Assembly (NCBI GenBank): GCA_903925515.1
Contig: CAIYFP010000588.1
Span: 1 to 10,273, forward strand
DNA: 10,273 bases
Source of the DNA: an uncultured Verrucomicrobiota bacterium
GTDB lineage: Bacteria; Verrucomicrobiota; Verrucomicrobiia; Limisphaerales; UBA9464
Direction: 5' to 3'
The notes under the pieces were generated by a model that did no database searches, was not told the origin of the DNA, and saw only the letters and a program-made list of their open reading frames with translations. Of this stretch, positions 6,131 to 10,273 are shown in pieces; position 1 is the stretch's first letter, and every line of letters begins with the position of its first letter. Made by a program: the position numbers and the translations under genes.

Positions 6131-8809
6131 TCACTCCACGTAGATCGCCTCGTTCAGGTTCAGCAACATCAGGCATGTCGCCTCCAACGCCCGCCGTGCC
6201 GGGTCCACCTCGACCGGGTCCGGCAAGACGCGCTTCCGCGCCCCGCCCGCCTCCACCGTGATGTCCTCGGCGCTCAACGGTGCTCCCCACGCCCGCAGGC
6301 CCACCGTTCCCGGATCCTTGAGGAAGGACGGCCACGCCACGTCGATCCCCGGGGCGCCCCAGGATGCGGTCGCCGCAACGCCCGGGCTGGAAACCCATGC
6401 CCGCACGCGGCGCTCCCCGAGCTCGACCCGGACGTCCGCGCCGTCCTTGCAGTCCGGCGCCGCGATCATCCCCAGCACCCGGATGTCCGGCGCGAGCCCA
6501 AGCAAGGAGACGCGCCCCTCGCGCGGCTCCAGCATCACCTCAAGCCCGCCCACCCGATGCCCCATCGCGCGCGCCGCGAGGATTAGCCCGCCCCGCTCCA
6601 GCCCGGCGTGCGGCAGCAATCGCGCCGTCACCGTCCCCTCCCGGAACACCGGCCCCGGGGCCAGCATCGCCGGGCCCTCGCCCCGGTGCAGGATTTGGTT
6701 CCCCTCATACTGGTCCGGCCAATGCCCGCGCAACGGCGTCCATCCGGATGGCCCCGTCACGAAGTGGGACGGACGCAACTGCCCGAAGAACGACGCGTTC
6801 ATGGTGGCGGGGACGTCCGAACGCACGGTGAACCGCGTGGCGACGGCGCGAGCGGACGCCACGTGACGCGCCGTATGGTCCAGCGCCACCGCCAGCTCGC
6901 GCCCGGCCGGGTCCCGCGCGAGGACGCGCCGCCAGGCATTCGTCAACGCCGCCGCCACCGACGCGCCCGAAGCGCCCGAAGCGCCCGAAGCGCCCGAGCG
7001 CTCCGCCAAGGACCGCGCGCGTGCCCGCATGAAGTCGTCGTTCAACATCAGCAACGCCTGCGGCGCCACCGTCGTCACCGGCCGCTCCGTCAACGGCACC
7101 GTCGCGTTGCTGTAGTCCAGCGCCTCCATCCACGGCACCGGCGACGTCCGCCGCACATACGCGTACACCGCGCGACGGGCCTGTTCCGACGCCGGGGACA
7201 CCTCCCAGTCGGTGCCCGGGCGGGAGCCGCCCTCCAGCACCTCGCCGGCCAACGTGGGGAAGAAGCCACGCCCGCCCGCCTCGAGGTTGAGGTCGCCGCT
7301 GGCCGCCAACGCGGAGTCGCGCGCGGCCTCGGCCTCGATCCGGCGGAGGTTCTGGCGCCACAGAAGGTCGTTGGAGGGATCCACCCGCGCCGCCGCCATG
7401 CCCGGGTCCGCGTGGGACGAACGCATCCATGCCTCGCTCGTCAGGATCAACCGGTGCACGTGCTTCAACGACCACCCGTGGTCCATCAGCTCGCTCGCCA
7501 GCCAGTCGAGCAACTCCGGGTGCGTCGGCGGCGTCCCGGCCGCCCCGAAGTCCCCCGTCGTGCGCACCAGCCCGCGCCCGAAGTGATGGTGCCAAAGGCG
7601 GTTCACGATCACCCGCGCCGTCAGCGGGTTCTCGCGCGAGGCCAGCCATTCGGCCATCGCCCGGCGCCGGCCCGACGTTGCGCCGGGCCCGGGGCGCATC
7701 TCGGCCAACGCTTGCGGGGCGCCGTTCGCGGCCAACGCCACGGGGAACGCCGGCGGGGCCTCCTCGCCGGGCGTCCGTGCGCTGCCGCGCCGGAGGACGA
7801 ACGTCTTCGGCGGCGTCGCCCCGCCCTCGCGGGCGCCCAGGGCCAGCTCGAATGGCGGGAGCGCCTTCCGCAGCGGATCGAGCCGTCCCTGCAATTCCTT
7901 GCGCGCCTTGTCGTCCTTGGCCCCCGCCACCGCCGCCTCCAGCTCCCGGATGCGCGCGGCCTGCTCCTGGCGCCACCCCGCGACGGCCGCCGGGTCCGCC
8001 AAGGGGACGTGCGCCGTGGATTGGCTCGGGTCCGTCACGTGCTTCGCGGGCATCAACCCGCGGAAGAACGAGAGCAACCGGTAGTAGTCCGCCTGCGGGA
8101 TCGGGTCGAACTTGTGGTCATGGCATCGGGCGCAGCCCAGCGTCAGCCCCATGAACGCCACGCCCGTCGTCGAGACCACGTCGTCGAGGTCGTCGAACAC
8201 CGCCATCTCGGCGTCGTCCGGCTCGTCGTCCACGACGCCCAGCCGGAGGAATCCCGTGGCCACGATCGCGCCCGGGGTGAACGGCTCGATCTCGTCGCCC
8301 GCGAGATGCTCGCGCACGAACTGGTCCCATGGCTGGTCCCGGTTGAACGCGGCGATGACATGGTCGCGGTAACGCCATGCGAGCTTCTTCTCGCCGTCCC
8401 GCTCGTACCCGTTGCTTTGCGCGAACCGGACCACGTCGAGCCAATGACGTCCCCATCGCTCGCCGAGCTGCGGCGAGGCGAGCAGGCGTTCGACGAGCCG
8501 TTCCCATGCGTCCGGCCTTGATTCCCGCTCCATGGCCTCCGCCTCCTCGAACGTGGGCGGCAACCCCACCATGCCAAGCGTGGCACGCCGCAGCAGCACG
8601 CGACGGGAAGCCCTCGGGTTGGGCTGGATTCCCGCCTTGGCCAGGCGTGCCTCGACGAACGCGTCGATCGGATTTCCCGGCCGGGCCCCCGGAACGGCCG
8701 GAACGGCGGGGCGCACGACCGGCGTGAAGGCCCACGGCCGGTTTGTTTCGCCCGCGCGGGCCCCGGCCAACGCGACGGCGACGCCCAGCCACCATGCCAG
8801 CAGCCGCAT
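6131..8809 (-). CDS. PSD1-type (DUF1549/DUF1553) exported protein with an extra beta-rich domain
   Basis: The protein has 892 residues. The ATG at 8809 is chosen because MRLLAWWLGVAVALAGARA is an ideal signal peptide; an ATG at 8881 would add 24 residues before it. DUF1549 spans about 45-255 and includes ERWGRHWLDVVRFAQSNGYE (117-136) and a CARCH motif (226-230), a possible haem c site of CxxCH form. A charged helical stretch (about 278-318, likely coiled coil) and the linker FVLRRGSARTPGEEAP lead to DUF1553 (about 380-650), with VNRLWHHHFGRGLV (402-415) and VAPQALLMLNDDF (581-593). Residues about 655-865 are beta-rich and resemble concanavalin/LamG- or DUF1080-like domains, before the closing DUF1553 helix LEATCLMLLNLNEAIYVE (875-892). 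No separate N-terminal cytochrome domain is present. It is middle gene of a three-gene set. Confidence 0.88.
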   Translation of the reverse strand: MRLLAWWLGVAVALAGARAGETNRPWAFTPVVRPAVPAVPGARPGNPIDAFVEARLAKAGIQPNPRASRRVLLRRATLGMVGLPPTFEEAEAMERESRPDAWERLVERLLASPQLGERWGRHWLDVVRFAQSNGYERDGEKKLAWRYRDHVIAAFNRDQPWDQFVREHLAGDEIEPFTPGAIVATGFLRLGVVDDEPDDAEMAVFDDLDDVVSTTGVAFMGLTLGCARCHDHKFDPIPQADYYRLLSFFRGLMPAKHVTDPSQSTAHVPLADPAAVAGWRQEQAARIRELEAAVAGAKDDKARKELQGRLDPLRKALPPFELALGAREGGATPPKTFVLRRGSARTPGEEAPPAFPVALAANGAPQALAEMRPGPGATSGRRRAMAEWLASRENPLTARVIVNRLWHHHFGRGLVRTTGDFGAAGTPPTHPELLDWLASELMDHGWSLKHVHRLILTSEAWMRSSHADPGMAAARVDPSNDLLWRQNLRRIEAEAARDSALAASGDLNLEAGGRGFFPTLAGEVLEGGSRPGTDWEVSPASEQARRAVYAYVRRTSPVPWMEALDYSNATVPLTERPVTTVAPQALLMLNDDFMRARARSLAERSGASGASGASGASVAAALTNAWRRVLARDPAGRELAVALDHTARHVASARAVATRFTVRSDVPATMNASFFGQLRPSHFVTGPSGWTPLRGHWPDQYEGNQILHRGEGPAMLAPGPVFREGTVTARLLPHAGLERGGLILAARAMGHRVGGLEVMLEPREGRVSLLGLAPDIRVLGMIAAPDCKDGADVRVELGERRVRAWVSSPGVAATASWGAPGIDVAWPSFLKDPGTVGLRAWGAPLSAEDITVEAGGARKRVLPDPVEVDPARRALEATCLMLLNLNEAIYVE
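6963..6998 (-). repeat. Four tandem 9-base units coding Ser-Gly-Ala
   Basis: GCGCCCGAA (plus strand) occurs three times in direct succession (6963, 6972, 6981), and a fourth copy at 6990 ends in G instead of A. Read on the minus strand each unit adds Ser-Gly-Ala to the PSD1 protein (about residues 605-617), between the DUF1553 core and its following helix. The unit is a multiple of three, so changes in copy number would keep the frame. Confidence 0.9.
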
Positions 8810-8886
8810 GCGGGGGTCATGCCACGCCCATGCACCCGCGTCGGGCCATCCCATGGCGTGCGTTGTGCGGGGCGCATCCATCGCGA

Positions 8887-9822
8887 TCAAGGCATCCGGA
8901 GCCGCGCGATGGGCAGGGCGTTGCCGAAGTTGCGAAAGTCCTTGAGCGACCAGGCAACCGTCTTGGCCGGGGTCACCTCGATCAACTGCGGCTGGTCCGG
9001 GCCGGCATGGCAGTTGACGACGAACGTGTTCCCGTTGGGCAGGCGCTCGGTGAGGGTGACCCATGCGAGGGTGACGCCCGGCAGGTCCTTCTCCTCGATG
9101 CTCCAGACGACGCGCCCGGCGGGGTTGACCTCGATCACGCGATGCCCGTTGCCGGCGCCGATCAAGGTGTTGCCGTTGGACAGCCGCGAGGCCGAGTACA
9201 CGGCGGCGGGCTTGCCGTCCGCCGACGTCACCGCATGGCTCCATGCCACGCGCCCGGAGCCGTCGTATTCCCGCACCATCGAGTCGCCCTCGTGGCACAC
9301 GAGGTAGTGGCCGTTGTCCAGCCTCCGCGCGAGCCGCGTGTCCCGGTGCGCGTCGGGACGGTCGATGCGGAGCTTGACCTCACGGCGGATGCGGCCGTCG
9401 CGATCGACCTCGATGATGCGCCCGGGGCCGGACTCGGCGATCATCGTGAGGCCGTCGGGGAGGCGCTGGAACGCGTGGACCTCGACCTTGCGGCCGGCGT
9501 TGCCGTTCATCGTGGCGGCATCGTAGCTCCAGACCACCCGATGGTCGCGGTCCAGCTCCACGACCCGGGTCCAGTTGGTCTGGGTCAACAGGTGTCCGTT
9601 GGGAAGGACCCAGAGGTCATGGATGTCGCCGATGGGGACCTGCCAGAGGAGCCTCCCGCTGGCGTCCACCTCGCCGAGGCGACGGGCCTGGTAATCGGCG
9701 GCGATCACCGGGCGCGCCGGGCCGCCGGTCACGACGAAGTCGGCCGCGACCGACGCCACGTTGGGGACCGCGAGGAGGAGGCCCGTCGCAAGCACGCGCG
9801 CCGCATGGCAGGTGAAGTTCAT
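8887..9822 (-). CDS. Exported beta-propeller protein (PQQ/ASST-like repeats)
   Basis: The protein has 311 residues. The ATG at 9822 gives a signal peptide (MNFTCHAARVLATGLLLAVP, likely cut after VASVAA); a GTG at 9858 would add 12 charged residues and is less likely. Six repeated strand motifs are seen: EVDASGRLLWQ (51), ELDRDHRVVWS (89), EVDRDGRIRRE (138), EYDGSGRVAWS (185), EVNPAGRVVWS (231) and EVTPAKTVAWS (282). They alternate with LPNG-type turns at 73, 121, 168, 214 and 261. This is the pattern of a six-bladed propeller, as in PQQ-like, NHL and arylsulfotransferase-like proteins. No catalytic residues of a known enzyme could be identified, so the role is left open (binding or scaffold). 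It stands first in the minus-strand set, with 77 bases between its stop and the chosen PSD1 ATG, or 5 bases to the alternative ATG. Confidence 0.8.
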   Translation of the reverse strand: MNFTCHAARVLATGLLLAVPNVASVAADFVVTGGPARPVIAADYQARRLGEVDASGRLLWQVPIGDIHDLWVLPNGHLLTQTNWTRVVELDRDHRVVWSYDAATMNGNAGRKVEVHAFQRLPDGLTMIAESGPGRIIEVDRDGRIRREVKLRIDRPDAHRDTRLARRLDNGHYLVCHEGDSMVREYDGSGRVAWSHAVTSADGKPAAVYSASRLSNGNTLIGAGNGHRVIEVNPAGRVVWSIEEKDLPGVTLAWVTLTERLPNGNTFVVNCHAGPDQPQLIEVTPAKTVAWSLKDFRNFGNALPIARLRMP

Positions 9823-9989
9823 GGAATGGCGAGACCATGGCCCCACTCGCCGTTCCACGGCCAGCGCGAATCCATGCCGGGCCCTCCCCGTCCCAGGGTC
9901 TTTTCCTGTGAAGAGACAAGGAATTCGAAAATGGGCTGTTTCCGATTTGGATAGACACGAAGCCCTCGTTCAGGCTTGGTTGGCGTGGG
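9823..9989. promoter_or_regulatory. Divergent intergenic region with drop in GC
   Basis: These 167 bases separate the minus-strand propeller start from the plus-strand DUF4338 start and must hold at least the promoter of the minus-strand operon. From about 9900 to 9960 the DNA is visibly richer in A and T than its surroundings. A short imperfect hairpin is present: TTCCTGT (9903-9909) against ACAAGGAA (9916-9923), with one bulged base. No convincing -35/-10 pair could be chosen on either strand. The composition change may mark the left edge of an acquired element that carries the DUF4338 gene. Confidence 0.4.
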
Positions 9990-10273
9990 ATGAAGACCTC
10001 TCCACCGCCCTCCACCGATGCCAGTTCGCTGCCCGTCGTGCGGGTGCTCAACAGCCCCGAGGAACGCGCTTGGTTTGACGCACAACTGGAGGACTCCCAC
10101 GACCTCGGCGCCTCGCGCCAAGTGGGAGACTTCCTCCGTCAGGTCGTCGAGATCGCCTCCAAGCCCGTCGCGCTCCTCGCGTGGGGGCCGGCCTGCTACG
10201 CCCTCAAGGACCGGGACCGCTGGATCAGCTGGACGGCCCCGCAGCGCATCGCCCGGCTCAAGCTGATCGTCCA
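9990..10273 (+). CDS. DUF4338 (DruA-like) protein, N-terminal part, cut by the window end
   Basis: Ninety-four residues are visible. After a short serine/proline-rich start (MKTSPPPSTDASSLPVVRVL), the family pattern appears: ERAWFDAQLEDSHDLGASRQ (25-44), VGDFLRQVVE (45-54), VALLAWGPACYALKDRDRWI (60-79) and SWTAPQRIARLKLIV (80-94). DUF4338 is the domain of DruA from the Druantia anti-phage system. Similar domains also occur at the N-terminus of longer, transposase-like proteins, so a mobile element is an equally good reading; the missing part decides. The ATG at 9990 is the first ATG in this frame after a TGA at 9909-9911; GTGGG before it is a weak ribosome site. It is divergent from the minus-strand operon and not part of it. 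Confidence 0.78.
   Translation, partial: MKTSPPPSTDASSLPVVRVLNSPEERAWFDAQLEDSHDLGASRQVGDFLRQVVEIASKPVALLAWGPACYALKDRDRWISWTAPQRIARLKLIV

Noticed and set aside
6608..8521. 637-residue plus-strand open frame.
   Set aside because: Arginine/histidine-rich translation antisense to the minus-strand PSD1 gene; no domain pattern.
8810..9298. Upstream extension of the minus-strand PSD1 gene to 1055 residues.
   Set aside because: The extension overlaps the propeller gene on the same strand and would bury the signal peptide that begins at 8809.
9838..9862. TGGCC / GGCCA inverted repeat as an insertion sequence end.
   Set aside because: Short arms, no matching partner within the window and no target duplication visible.
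10018..10266. 82-residue plus-strand open frame at the right end.
   Set aside because: It is an out-of-frame shadow rich in S, P and R; the frame beginning at 9990 carries the DUF4338 pattern.

Overview
The window is GC-rich (a visual impression, not counted), with codons ending mostly in C or G. It carries two copies of the PSD1/DUF1501 gene pair. These large families of exported proteins are expanded in Planctomycetota and Verrucomicrobiota. The source is therefore most likely a member of one of these phyla. Verrucomicrobiota is a slight preference, based on gene style only and not proven.

Layout. (1) Positions 3-3030, plus strand: the 3' part of a PSD1-type (DUF1549/DUF1553) gene, cut by the window edge, overlaps by 11 bases a complete DUF1501 gene with a twin-arginine signal. 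(2) Positions 3031-4361, plus strand: an AbiE-type (type IV) toxin-antitoxin cassette with a complete AbiEi-like antitoxin and an AbiEii-like nucleotidyltransferase toxin that loses family resemblance after about 137 residues. Codon choice here is much less C/G-ending than in the flanks, which suggests acquired DNA. (3) Positions 4362-4592: about 230 bases without a supportable gene, rich in inverted repeats, including a perfect 20-base palindrome. (4) Positions 9822-4593, minus strand: a three-gene set in the order exported six-motif beta-propeller protein, PSD1 protein, DUF1501 protein. The last two are 8 bases apart. (5) Positions 9823-9989: a divergent intergenic region where base composition drops. 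(6) Positions 9990-10273, plus strand: the start of a DUF4338 (DruA-like) gene that runs off the window.

How they may work together. The two PSD1/DUF1501 operons converge on the AbiE cassette. PSD1 and DUF1501 proteins are generally predicted to be exported and to act together, often near polysaccharide and sulfatase loci, but their biochemistry is not established. In the minus-strand operon a propeller protein is added. The AbiE remnant and the DUF4338 gene are both accessory, defence- or mobility-related elements placed at the edges of the metabolic operons. No RNA gene, CRISPR array or complete insertion sequence was recognised. The best candidates for a second look are the decayed toxin with its retained antitoxin, the repeat-rich junction beside it, the relocated sandwich-like domain in the minus-strand PSD1 protein, and the DUF4338 gene at the right edge.
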